Of a stretch of DNA of 64,000 nucleotides, positions 46,785-58,361 are shown piece after piece; the first letter of the stretch is position 1, and the number at the start of each line of letters is the position of its first letter. The notes beneath the pieces are model-generated. The model saw nothing but the letters and a program-made list of their open reading frames with translations, was not told the origin of the DNA and did no database searches. The position numbers and the translations under genes were made by a program. This DNA is from Neckera pumila (taxonomy: Eukaryota > Streptophyta > Bryopsida > Hypnales > Neckeraceae), in assembly GCA_963969595.1 (NCBI GenBank), contig OZ018408.1, positions 25,101,371 through 25,165,370 of the forward strand. Direction: 5' to 3'.

Positions 46785-46964
46785 GTAAGCCCCTATGCTT
46801 TTCGGTTGGGTTTTTTTATTGTTTTTTTTTTGTATTGGGTTGGGTTGGATTTTGTAATTGTTTTTTTTTCTTTTTTCTTTTTTTTTCCTTGTTTGCTTGT
46901 TTCTACCCATCCTTAGAAAATATTTTATTTGCCACACGTGATTTCCAAATCTCCAAATTTTGAT

Positions 46965-47855
46965 TTCCCACTTTCAATAAATGGCCCCAAATTTAGTGAA
47001 ACTTTTTGAAACTTTTCTATAAGATAGAAAAGCTGATTGTTTTGTGGGAATATAATTTTTATTGGAAAGTTGGTGCCCAAGAGCAAAAGTTATACCACAA
47101 AAAGCCTCAAATTGAACTCAACGGGCAGCACAAAATTTTTTGCAAAAATCAAAATAAATTTTATTTTATTTTTTCTTTGAAACTTTATATTGTTGTCTAC
47201 ATGTGAAGCTCCGATTCATTTTATTTGGACTAATAATGAGCAACTTATGGACAATCTTGTTTTTTGGGAAATCTAAGCATCTTTTGGAAAAATAAGTTGT
47301 AGGATTCATTTCTGAAATTTTTGCAATTTGCATAATTTTTAACAAAATTTTTTTTGAAAAAGTTGTGTTTGCTTGCTAAAACAATCTTGCCATTGGAATT
47401 ATTGTATTTCAATCCCATCTAAGAGCTATTAACGATTTAGTTTGTTTTTCAATCTTGGACCTACTTCTATTTAAGAAAATTTTAAAGAATGAAAATCAAG
47501 TGTGTGTTTTTTGAATTTTTTTTGTAGACTTTCAACTTACATCTTCAACATAAAAGAATTTAAATTCAAAGCCTATAGTGCAAAAAATTTCTACAAAGGA
47601 CGGTCAAAGTCATCTAAAATTGCAAATCAGTGTTCCAAAAAAATTTATTTTTCAACTTTGAATGCTAATATCTTCCAATCTATATGGTAAAACTTCATGA
47701 ACTTTTTACCACATGATCTTTGACAAGTGAAGTATAAGTTCCTATGGTTGGATTCTAAAACAATGTTGTTTTTTGTCTTTTTGGATGAACGCAACCAAAA
47801 TGGCAGTTTTGAGTGTTTTTTGACTGAAAAATGGTCTTGGGACTTTAGGGGCTAG
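46965..47855 (+). mobile_element. 5'-truncated group B segment between the transposase exons
   Basis: Contains group B landmarks in order (TTTTTGAAACTTTT, GGTGCCCAAGAGCAAAAG, AGCTATTAACGATTTAG, ATGGCAGTTTTGAGTG) and the right terminus CTTGGGACTTTAGGGG, followed by CTAG in place of TTAA. The left terminus is missing. Its last two bases give an AG directly before the transposase body. Confidence 0.7.
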
Positions 47856-49714
47856 AGAAGGGACAACGTCATGCATTCCTTGGTGCATTTTGAAAAGGAG
47901 GAAGTGGGGGTGCAATTTGGAATGAAATTCAACGGCAACAAAATGTGGCATAAGATGATAGAAGACAAACCGGATGGCAATGGGTTTCTTGGGTATGCTT
48001 TGACACATGGAAAGTTTGAATTTGCAGATGATAGTGGAAGCAAATTTGACATTGAACATCCCAAGTTTGATTACAGTGAGGACAAAGAAGAGGATGATGA
48101 TGGCAATGACGAGGATGTCAATAGCATCAAATATTTATATCGGGATTATACGTGGCAGCAAGAATTTTTTACATATGATCCGAATCCTCAAGAATTTCTT
48201 GGTTCTTCGACGTCCACTTTTCCTGGACGTTAGTTCCCTAGTTTTTCTACGTTGTTTGAGTTGTTTTGGCCCGCATGGATTTTACGTGACATTGTGACAG
48301 AGACAAATTGGTATGCTACGGCGGTGAATACGGATGGGGAGACATATGGGGGGCCCTGTTGGCAAAATCTTACTGTACTGGAATTGAAAGTATTTTTGGC
48401 CATCATATTATACATGGGTATGAGGCGCCAGCTAAATGTAAAGTCTTTTTGGTACAAAATAGGCTCTATTTTCCACTGTCCTACCATCGCTTAGTTGATG
48501 TCCCGAAATCGGTTTCAGTTACTTACGAAATGCTTGCATGTCACAAATCTATCGAGGTATGAAAGTGATAAGACAAAGCCGAGATATGACAAAATGGGAC
48601 AGATGAGGTGGCTACTGAATGCAATGAGGGAGAACTGTCAGAGAGCATGAAATATTGGGAAATTTGGTACAGTGGATGAAATGATGATTTGTTACAAGGG
48701 AACTAATTGCCCCGCTTGGCAATACATGCCGCAAAAACCGGAGAAGTGGGGCTTGAAGGTGTGGTGCTTGGCAGATGCAAAATCCAAATTTGTTATGAAT
48801 TTTGAGGTATACTGTGGAAAAAATCCTTTGATTCAAGAAGAGATGCAAAGGACAGGGGGGCATGGAAAAGCATGATTGGCACACAATATTGTGCTACATT
48901 TGCTAGCACAAAATGAGGGTGTTGGACATGTGATTGTCATGGACAATTTTTTCTCTAGCATTGCCCTTTTCAAAGATCTATGGGACAAAAAAACCTATGC
49001 AAAAGGCACAATGAAGGCCAATTGGGTGGGCCTTCCATTGTCTTTCAAGGACACAAAGGCTTTCAATAGAAACAAGCAAGGCGCACTAGACTGGTGCATG
49101 CACAATTCAAGGAAAATAAGCAGCATAATATGGAAGGACAAAAAAGCGGTTATCATCCTTTTGACACATGCAATGCCGTTATAATTTCCATGTGAATTTC
49201 CAGTAGCTGCTGTCCCATGTCGTTATGGCTCTGAGCAGAAGATCATTCAGTCATCATTGGTGCTCGTTGAATATATGACATATATGCGCAATGTGGACGT
49301 GGCAGATCAATTACGCGCTTCATATACATGTCAAACCTGGTCCCACAAGTGGTGGCACCAGGTTTTCTTTTTCTTTGTCGACACTAACATCGTGAACATG
49401 TACATCTTTTATGTAGACAAGTACAGGGCACGAGATCCTCCAAAGCATGCTATGACACATTTGCATTTTGCACTAAATTGTGCGAATCATTGTCTGCGAG
49501 ATGGCTTCAAAAGAGACCAACCAAATTTGAAGAAGTACCCCGTAGTAGGCGAGTGTGCTATTCAGCATTTATGCAAGTCTTAAATCCTTGCGTGGTTTGC
49601 AATGATGGCTCACTGCCATTGACAAGACCTAAAACATATTGCCCTACTTGTGGCAATAAGTTCATATGTCGGCAAAAAGGATGCTTCCAAACATACCATG
49701 AAAATCTTTGTTGA
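47856..49714 (+). pseudogene. piggyBac transposase body (DDE domain and C-terminal Cys-rich domain), five in-frame stops and one frameshift
   Basis: A single plus-strand frame from 47871 to ~49530 reads through a piggyBac-type DDE transposase: an acidic lead-in, NWYATAVNTDG, ILYMGMRRQLNVKSFW, MSRNRFQLLTKCLHVTN, then the three catalytic-Asp motifs TVDEMM (Asp at 48675), VIVMDNFFSS (Asp at 48942) and NVDVADQL (Asp at 49296). Stops in this frame: TAG 48231, TAG 48492, TGA 48648, TGA 48873, TAA 49182. Near 49530 the frame shifts, and the continuing frame encodes the Cys/His-rich C-terminal domain (CVVCND, YCPTCGNKF, C...H...C) that binds zinc and transposon ends. Length and domain order fit the family. 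The copy is inactive as read; four stops differ from Gln/Arg codons by C-to-T, and one could come from a Trp codon. Confidence 0.9.
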
Positions 49715-50413
49715 GATGATGTTGAACAAGTAAGTGTCAATTACACATTCATTTTTTACAATGTTGGTATTTGGCCATTTTTCATTCACAAGCAAATGTT
49801 GCAATGAAGGCTATTTACAATTCAAATGAAATGAAAAACAAAAAGGATTGTTATTATGAATTTACAATGATTTAGGATACTTTTTTGGCAATAACTATAA
49901 ATTTTAAAAAGAATTTTAAATATTTTAGAATGCTCACATGTTGTTGTTTATGGCCTCCTAACATTTTTTATTTTACTTGTAGGAGATATGCCATCACTCT
50001 GGAATTTGAAGCACTTTTTTGCAAGCTTTCTGTGTAAGCACTATTCTCTACTCATCCTAGCAGTGTTTTTTTTCTGGCAATTTGGTGCAAAAATTGCACC
50101 AAACTTTATAGCCTGGTACCACACCTATAGAAAAAAATGGTACTCAAAAGGTGGAAAATTGCCAGAAAACTTCAAATAAAAAAAAATCTTGGATGAAATC
50201 ACCAAATTGTGGATGAAAATTGAATTATGGATATGTGATATCTTCTAATATGATCTTTTCTATCCAATATGTGGATGAATATTGAAATTTGGAGCACCAC
50301 TATAACATTCAATATTGCCACTTTGGCACTTTGTTAAAAATGAAAAAAAAAACCCTGCATCCTAGAAGTGTACCTCATGCTTCCAATGTCTCCTACGTGG
50401 TCTCCAAGTCCAC
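49715..50413 (+). other. 3' part of the piggyBac element, non-coding
   Basis: AT-rich; a 63-codon ORF at 49988 has no recognisable domain. Confidence 0.4.
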
Positions 50414-50683
50414 ATGCATGGTATGGTGACATTTATTGAGAAACTACAAAGAAGGCAATTGATTGAAGTAGATGAAGGACCTTCTATGAAGGTGGGAAGC
50501 TCCTGCATTCCCAATGTTGGGAACACAATGCAGAACGCAATGGAGAACATGCTGGGTTTTACAGGGAACATCATGGACCCGTTTTGGGTAGTTGCCCAAT
50601 GGCATTTTCTTTTTTGTTCATACCATAGGTCTTTGAAATTGCATAGAATGGAGGTAAAGTTCTTTTTTCAATTTTCTTTTTGA
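50414..50683 (+). CDS. Small ORF of unknown function within the piggyBac element
   Basis: An 89-codon frame, starting MHGMVTFIEKLQRRQLIEVD, in less AT-rich sequence than its surroundings. It has a helical basic/acidic start, a Gly/Asn/Met middle and an aromatic, hydrophobic end. No known domain. It could be a second element gene, a captured host exon or chance. Confidence 0.25.
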   Translation: MHGMVTFIEKLQRRQLIEVDEGPSMKVGSSCIPNVGNTMQNAMENMLGFTGNIMDPFWVVAQWHFLFCSYHRSLKLHRMEVKFFFQFSF

Positions 50684-51298
50684 GGATCTTGTGAATAATG
50701 ACTGCATCTTTCTATCTACCGTTGGGATTTGTCAGATTTTGAAAGAATGGGCTACAGAATCTCATTGCAAAAAAAAGTATTGTATTGTCATTTTTCAGAA
50801 CATAGTTGCACTGCAAGATTTTTTTGGAAGTGTTGTAAGTCTCCAAATCTCCTGAAAATTGGTGGACATATTCCTAATATGATCCAAAATATGGTAGATT
50901 TGTAAATTCAAAGTCTATAGTGCAAAAAATTTCAACAAATGGCGGTCAAAGTCATCTGAAATTTCAAGACAACACACAAAAAAACTTTTGCTCAAACTTT
51001 GAATGCAATTTTCTCCCAATCCATTCGATCAAACTTGGTGAAATTTTTACCACATGATCTTAGTGAAGTTAAGTACAATATCTTATGGTTACAGTTTTGA
51101 AAAAAATATTTTTTCCGTGGTTTTGGGTGAACACAGCAAAAATGGCAATTTTCAGTGGTTTTTGGCCAGAAAATGGCCTTGGGACTTTAGGGGTTAAGGC
51201 GTGTACTGCTATCATAGATTTTCACTCTAGAATCAATGACTGCCCTACATTTGAGTGGTATTAGGTTAGCGGTTGGTATTGGGTATGTCTACCTTAGC

Positions 51299-52449
51299 AC
51301 CATCCAGGTTCCACCAATGTGTGGACCCATTTCATCATTTCAAACCCCACCAAAAGGGAAGGTGTTGATGTGGTATGAGCAAATCTACAATAACCACCTG
51401 AGGAAAAAATAATAGTTTTCAAGTCTCGGTCCCAGCAACTAGAATCAATCGACAGGCTGTTATGCAAAGTAAAATCAGACTGCTCAAAAGTGTATTACTT
51501 GTCAGAGTCATGAGACTTTACTGAGGAAACTTATACAAACCAGCAAGATGTATCAAGAATTATACTAAGTTATTTATGGTAGCTAATACCGGTAGTCCTA
51601 GATCAAGCAACTCAAAACACACGAATGCACCCGCTTGCTCTACTGAAAAAGTAAAAAGATCAGAGTATTGAAGAATAGAGAAACGGTAGTGATCCTGCCA
51701 TCCGTTTTTTGCAAGAAAGTTGGAAAGAATGCTCCTCACCTACGCCCATGCATAACCAACCAACCAACCAACAAGCGGAGTATTTGTTAATGTGGGTGTA
51801 CGTGAGGTGTCTACAGAGCATTCCAGTTGTTATCCTTGTCGCCATTTTCCAGCAAAAGATAAAAGCAAGACAAACATGATCTGTGAAGCAATGCAACTCT
51901 CTACTGTCAATGAAAACTTGTGCCCTGGAGTTGTCCATAGGAACAGCATCAAGTTGTGATGAGGCCATTTCACTTTGCCAGAGGGTTGCGTATGCACTGA
52001 TCACCAAGTAGAAATGGCAAACAATCGATCAGCTGCACCAAGGGGTCAGTGCAAACCAGCCCTTCTTTTTTTGGGCACCACGGGGTCAGATAGCACCATT
52101 TCAAAATAAATGTCTACATTTTGCCGGATAAAAGTAATCTTTTTCTCCATTATTTTTCCTTTATTGTTAAATAATGTGGATGAAGTTGTCAAAATTGGAT
52201 GTAAAAGTACAAGAATATAATTGAAAAGTGTCTTTTTGGTCCAAAAGATGGATGAATGTAGAAATACAATGCTTCACCAAATTTCAAGTGATTGCCATCT
52301 TGGGTCTTTTTGAAAATGCAAAAAAAAAGGGCTGGTGCAGACATTGGACATACCCCCTAGGTGCTCAATGGAGCCACGAGATTGTTTGATCAGGTCAGTG
52401 CTGATTGTCATCTGTCCAAAATAATTAGCGGGAGTGGTGTATTATGTGC
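51299..52449. other. No gene; contains a dispersed repeat
   Basis: The 115-codon minus-strand ORF at 51660-52007 overlaps the dispersed repeat and has no known domain. Confidence 0.4.
51720..51925. repeat. Dispersed repeat, copy 2
   Basis: Matches 36945-37130 in order: CCTACGCCCATGCA, ACGTGAGGTGTCT, CCAGTTGTTATCCTT. Contains (AACC)n-like CAACCAACCAACCAAC. Confidence 0.55.
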
Positions 52450-53380
52450 TTAACCCCTAAAGGACCAACATATGTTTTTTGGCCGTATAGAAATTTTGGG
52501 CAGGTACGTGTGACTAGAGATATTCATATTTGAGGCTGAAATTTTAATAGAAGGTAGGGGCAAGGAATATCTTCATGTGCACCAAGTTTCATGACATTTC
52601 AAAATACAAGTCAAAAGTTGTAACCTAATGTATTACTTTTTTCGTAACTAGGCAGTTTGGGCAGATCAGAAAAAATCATTTTTTCTGGAATTTTTTTTTG
52701 AAATTGGTTCTCTACATTTATATATACTTAAAAAGCTTTGAGTCATTCCATTTCAATCAATGAGTCAAAAGTTAAGAGGGTTTTTGAATTGCGGGCAATT
52801 ATGGATTCTCTACTCTAAAAAAAACTTTAAAGTCGTTTATTTAACTCAACTTTCAAAAATTTTGGAAAAAAATAAAATCCTAGGATGTAAATTGATTATT
52901 ACAACATTACAACCATTGGGATTGGCATTTTAAAATTCCATGATTAAACTTTTAATAATTTAGTATTTTGAATCATTTTCTACTTCTTTCTACTTACTAT
53001 TTTTTCCCTATATGTTGTACAATTCCAAATGATGTGAAATTTTTCAAGCATATAGACAACTTGTTTAGGAAATTGAATTCAAAGAAGCACCACCATTATC
53101 GGCATTTTTTCATTGAAAAGTGAGCTTGCAAAGTGCAGCTGCCCGTTTTTTTGTAGGATTGAAAAAATGGTTTTCAAGACTTTGAATGCTTATATCTTAT
53201 GATCCACACTGTGGAATTTTCTGAAATTTTTACCACATGTTTTCAAAATATCATACTACAAGATCCTATGGTTAGATGTGTCAAAAATAGTTTTTTTCCA
53301 AAAATTTGGTAGTTGTATTAGAAATGGCAGTTTTGGAGCGTTTTTGGTGATTACAATAGTCATGAAACCTTAGGGGTTAA
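52450..53380 (-). mobile_element. Group A piggyBac-type MITE (copy A6)
   Basis: TTAACCCCTAAAGGACC at the left and GAAACCTTAGGGG + TTAA at the right. Both ends are well preserved. Confidence 0.9.
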
Positions 53381-53778
53381 AGTAGAGCCACCCATTCCCA
53401 ACCAGTGATCCATTCCCGACTTATAGATGCACGTATTTTTGACCAATCTTAGAATGCTTTTTTATTTTTCCTTTTCAAGGTTGGAACTAATAAATATATG
53501 ACACGTGTCCCAAGTTGTGAGAAAGAGACTAGAAAATAATGATTAGAAAAAAGTTATTAAATGAACAAAACTGGAAGAGTCTAGAGGTTGGTCATGGATC
53601 TAGAGTACTTTTTGCCTCCCAAAATTTATAGTAATTTTAGTTCAAGCAATAAAATTACCAATTTTTTTGCAATCTTTGTCATTTCTATCGATGTACCTCT
53701 AAAAAGTATTTGTTTTGCCTTCACTACTCCAGATAATGTTGAAATTCCTTACTTGGTCGGTTATGGGTGGCTCTACCT
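53381..53778. mobile_element. Group E MITE adjoining A6
   Basis: Terminal inverted repeats GTAGAGCCACCCAT (53382) and ATGGGTGGCTCTAC (53763-53776), with the match continuing imperfectly for ~10 bases inward. It starts exactly where A6's TTAA ends. Confidence 0.7.
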
Positions 53779-54617
53779 TACTTAGTGGTGTGTTAAACAC
53801 CATGTAACTTCATCCAGTGAGTGTATGTCCCAGGTGAAGACTTACTGAGTACTAATTCTAGCACCAAGTACTTAAGTCCACTTATTTTGGGGCAGCCTTG
53901 AGTATGTTTGATAGTACCCTTCGTTGGGATATGGCAACTGGTATTATTGTGGTTTGTACAAACTCACTGGAGTATGTCACAACTTGATAGGTTTCCAAAT
54001 GTGCAAGTGTAAAATAATGACCCTATTATGATGGGCAAAAACTTTTAAGAGAGAGATGGCAAAAATTTTGAGTATTTTATGTCGACTTGCGTTTTGAATC
54101 GATATCAAGCTCGTTGGAACCGATGTCATTACATAAAAAAAAAGCAATGTCCAAATCAACAAAAAAATCATCTATATATGTTGGTTAAGACAATTGGTTT
54201 GGATGTTTTGGTTTGGACAATAATCAGTAGTTATATATTGATTTTATTTTTTGATTTGGTTAAATTATTACTCTTTGAAAATCTATCATGTAGGCAAAAC
54301 CCGCCACACAAGCCAACAAATTTGCCATGCAAGGAGAACTACCACAATGGCATGTACTGTACACATAGGGCACAATCAACACATTGATGCTAAATAATCA
54401 ATTAAAATTTCCAAAGTTGATTTTCCAATTCATTTTGATTTTCAAAATTTTGATATTATATATTTAAAGTAACTCAAAATATTTAGCAATTGAACTTTGA
54501 ATGCAACTTATTTGGATGTTCAAAGAGATGAAGATAGTGATGAGCTCTTTATGCAAGTGGGGTAGTAGTAGGAGCTCAACCGCTCTTAATTAAGTCAAAA
54601 GTAGGAATTGACTATGA
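53779..54617. other. No gene recognised
   Basis: AT-rich spacer with short ORFs; the 102-codon ORF at 54079-54387 has no known domain. Confidence 0.4.
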
Positions 54618-55550
54618 TTAACCCCTAAAGTTCCATGACTATGTTTTCACCAAAAAGGCTCAAAAACTACCATTTTGAGTACAAATACCCAATTTTTGAA
54701 AAAAATAAATTCTTAGACACATGTAACCAAAGGATCCTGTAGTATGCTGACTTAAAAACATGTGGTAAAATCTCAAAAATTTCCACCATGTGGATTGCAA
54801 GATAGAAGCATTCAAATTCACTAAAATCATTTTTTTGGCCCTACAAAAAATAAGGCAGTTGCATTTCACAAGCTTACTTTTTGATGAAAAATGTCCAAAA
54901 TGATGGCGCTTCTTTGCATTCTTTTTCCTAGACAAGTTGGCTACATTCTTGAAAAATTTTACTTCATTTGGAATTGTATAGCATACAGGAAAAAAATAAT
55001 AAGTAGATAGTAGTAGAGAATGATTCAAAGTTTTAAATTGTCAAGAATTTAATTATGGAACTGAAAAATGCCAATACCAAAGGTTGCAATGTTGTAATAA
55101 ATAATCTACATCCTATGATTTTATTTTTTTCAAAAAATATTGAAATTTCTGTAAGATAAAGGACTTCAAAAATTATTTTAAAGTGAAGAATCCATAAATG
55201 CCCACAAACTAAAAATCTTCATAGCTTTTGATTGATTGATAAAAATGAAATGATTCAAAGCTTTCCGCGTATATATAACTCTAGAAAAAAAATTCAAATT
55301 TTTGTTTTTGAGTAAAAGTGATTTTTTTGTAATCTGCCCAGATTGCCCAGCTACAAAAAACAACAACATAATTGGCTATAACTTTTGACTCACATTTTCA
55401 AACATCATGAAATTTAGTGCATATGAAAGATATTCCTTGTCTCCACCTTCTATTAAAATTTGGGCCAAGAATATGAAAATCTCTAGTCACACGTACCTGC
55501 CCAAAATTTCTATGTAGCCCAAAAAAGCATGTTGGTCCTTCAGGGGTTAA
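54618..55550 (+). mobile_element. Group A piggyBac-type MITE (copy A7)
   Basis: TTAACCCCTAAAGTTCCATGAC at the left and GGTCCTTCAGGGG + TTAA at the right. Very similar to A5. Confidence 0.9.
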
Positions 55551-56585
55551 AGTAGAATTTAGACCTCATTTAGGCAGTGTTAATAATTTTCTTTCTAAAG
55601 TCTTAAACTAATTTAATGGAAAAAATCAAGCTAAATTTCATCTTCAAAAATCCATTTGAAATTTCAAGATCCCAATAAAAAGTTTTGAATATATTTTAGA
55701 GAAGGATTAGAAGGGACATTTTACTTGAAATATTTTATATAACCTCTAAAATTCTCTATAATTTTTGATTGGAGGCTGGAAATCTCAAACAAAATGAAAT
55801 TTGGCTTGATTTCCCACCTTTTTTAACTCAAAGTTTTTTTAAAGATTTATTCTACACTACCAAAATGAGGTCTGAGATTCTACTTTGAAGATATTTCATG
55901 GATTGTCGAATCAACTAAATATGATTTTTTTTAGAAAATCAACACAATTATGCTAATTGCTATTTAGAGGATTGCCAAATGATTACATTCCAAGACAAAA
56001 TTGTTATAATCAACATAAATGTGTTCATCTTCTATTCATTAGGGCCCCATTCTCTTGTAGTGATAGTAATGCATGGAACTCAGTTTTTAGCTTCATCAAA
56101 CGAATCCTCTTGGTTGGCGCATCATCCCTTTGCATCCTCCTTCATGCCATCTCTCACCTTTTGCATGAAGTCCCTCTAGTCTTCATCTAAATCCTCCTCA
56201 ACTATTATGAGGAATTGAAGAGTGATCAAGTCCTCCTTTCTACTTAATATATTTGGCACTAAGTTGTCTCATCCTAGGTTGTGAATCAATTCTACATCCA
56301 TGGACACATTGGTGTCATACCATCTTAATTCTTTTGGTGTAGCTTGAGCCCAAGTATTTGAGAGATGTGTTATCCATGAAGACCTTAGTCTTCATCCCTT
56401 GCACATAGTGCCTCGGCATGCCTTTAAACAATGGACTACCCTGTACAAATCTTTCTTGTGAGAATTGTTATCTATATAAAAACTCTCATTTTTTAAATTT
56501 GATCGTATTAAAGCAAGCTAAAGCTTGATGAATATTAGATGGATATTAAAAAATTGAAAATAAATTTTTGTTTCAAATTTCTTTA
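55551..56585. other. No gene recognised
   Basis: A stretch at 56040-56430 is less AT-rich, with interrupted coding-like patches in several frames. It may be an old coding remnant, but I cannot name it. Confidence 0.4.
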
Positions 56586-57228
56586 TTAACCCCTAATGCC
56601 CAAGGCCTTTTTTGAGCTTCTTGGATTTTGCTCTAAATTGAACAAAAGCCAACATTTTGATAAGTCTTATCAATTTTTTTAAAATTTTGATTGTACAAAT
56701 TCAAACTAGACATGTCACTCAGAGATCACATACGAAAACAAACAAACATAACATTTATAGATTGAAAGATTGTAATGTTTGATCATGAGGGTGAAAATGA
56801 TTTGAAGTCTTTCAATCCTTTTTCACATGTCAATCCTAAAAAAACTAGTCACCAAAAAATATGAGGTTGAAAGGCATAGCATGCATAATCTAAATCAATT
56901 TACAACTTCTCAAAATCTATTCTACAATTTTTCTAAATGAATTTCTAATGTGATTTTTTCTCCAAGATCTGGTGTATTTGAGGCTCATTTTCAAGAGCCT
57001 TCAAAACTATAGAAAGTCATGATTGCAATAGGCACTCTTGTCCAAAATTTTGAATAGAAAAATCATAATCAATCATTTTCAAAATTGGATTTTTGATGTT
57101 AAAACTAGACTTCAAAAAAAAAATTTCAAAAATGTAAACCACTAATAAATATTAACTTGGTTTGATTTTATTTAACTTCAAAGTATTGTCAACACCAATA
57201 TTTGGTGCCTCAGGCATTTAGAGGTTAA
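56586..57228 (-). mobile_element. Group C piggyBac-type MITE
   Basis: TTAACCCCTAATGCCC at the left, GGTGCCTCAGGCATTTAGAGG + TTAA at the right. Near full length (~640 bp). Confidence 0.85.
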
Positions 57229-57233
57229 ATGAC

Positions 57234-57261
57234 ATTTGGCATTTGGCATTTGGCATTTGGT
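57234..57261. repeat. 7-bp tandem repeat (ATTTGGC)
   Basis: Four units directly after the group C element's right TTAA. Confidence 0.85.
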
Positions 57262-57708
57262 TTTTGAGGTTTAATATTATGCCCATTTTTTGACATACAT
57301 TTTGGAAATCTCCATTATTTTGCAACATAATCTATTATCAACCACTTATTTTTAAGTCAGGGCCTCATATTAAATTGAAAATGATCTAAGCCATGTGAAT
57401 TTGGTATGATGATTTGGCATAGCTATAAAAAAAAACTTCAATAACATGAAAAGATGGAAATCATCTAATTTACGTTATATGAATTGAATGCCTCAATTTA
57501 TTTTGAAAGTAGAATATGACAAAAACTGGGTCGGAATTCATTTGTTTTTATGAAGAACAAAACCTGCTAGTAGAAGTAGCAAAAAACCTATAGTACGAAA
57601 CGTGTATGAGTCTAAGGCAATGAGTGTTGCAGTTTGGAAGGACAATTGATTGGTGCTCTTTTTTTTAATATGCTTTGCCAATCCAATTTCTCTCAGAGTT
57701 TCATGGTA
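57262..57708. other. No gene; spacer between two group C elements
   Basis: AT-rich, nothing recognised. Confidence 0.4.
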
Positions 57709-58361
57709 TTAACCCCTAAATGCCAACGAATCAAATTTTGGTGTTGACAATATTTTGAAGTAAAAATAAAACCTAACCAAGTTGCTATTTTTAGTAGTTT
57801 ATATTTTTGAATTTTTTTTGAAGTCTAGTTTTAGCATCAAAAATTCAATTTTGAAAATGATTGATTGTGATTTTTCTATTCAAGATTTTGGACAAGGGTG
57901 TCTATTGCAATCATGACTTTTTGTAGTGTTGAGGGCTCTTAGAAATGAGACTCCAATACACAAGATCTTGGAGAAAAAATCTCATTAGAAATTCATCTAA
58001 AAAAATTGTAGAGCAAATTTTGAGAAGCTATAAATTGATTGGAATTATGCATGTTATGCCCTTTAACCTCATATTTTTTGGGAACCAACTTTTTAGATTT
58101 GACATGTGAAAAGAAGATTGAAAACTTTGAATCACTTTTGTAGTTATAACACCTTCATGATCAAACATTATAGTCTTTCAATCTATAAGTGATATTGTTG
58201 TATTTTCTTTTCCTATATGATCTCTAAATGACATATCTAGTTTGAATTTGTATGCTTACAATTAAAATGAAATTAATAGAACTTATCAAAATGTTGACTT
58301 TTTGTTCAATTTAGAGCAAATTCCTAGAAGCTCAAAAAAGGCCTTAGGCATTTAGGATTAA
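57709..58361 (+). mobile_element. Group C piggyBac-type MITE
   Basis: TTAACCCCTAAATGCC at the left, GGCCTTAGGCATTTAGGA + TTAA at the right. The best full-length reference for group C in this window, in opposite orientation to the copy 480 bp to its left. Confidence 0.85.

Larger units (their letters stand above)
44680..51197 (+). mobile_element. 6.5-kb piggyBac transposon carrying a transposase pseudogene
   Basis: TTAA flanks both ends (44680-44683 and 51194-51197). The left end is CCCCTAAAGTTCC followed by the palindrome TTGTCCCCTCGGGGACAA; the right end is CCTTGGGACTTTAGGGG. TTAA duplication and CCC-starting ends are hallmarks of the piggyBac superfamily. Inside: a GC-rich leader (~44880-45140), a CATTAG MITE (45518-45824), an N-terminal transposase exon (46238-46784), a 5'-truncated group B-like segment (~46965-47855), the DDE body and C-terminal zinc domain (47856-49714), and an extra small ORF (50414-50683). 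It is the likely parent type of the group B MITEs, which share ~200 bp at the left end and ~330 bp at the right. Confidence 0.9.
44557..51298. mobile_element. Palindromic element split by the piggyBac insertion
   Basis: The left arm 44557-44650 (GCTAAGGTAGATGTACCCAA, CACCCAAATGTAGG, TCATTGATTATAGA) is the inverted copy of the right arm 51205-51298 (complement of GCTAAGGTAGACATACCCAA, CACTCAAATGTAGG, TCATTGATTCTAGA). Without the insert, this would be a ~230-bp element that is nearly all inverted repeat. The piggyBac element lies at a TTAA near its centre. Confidence 0.8.

Noticed and set aside
46383..46937. A 184-codon minus-strand ORF opposite the transposase N-terminal exon
   Set aside because: Antisense shadow: it begins in a poly-A/Lys-rich run made by the T-rich tract at 46800-46890 and has no recognisable domain.
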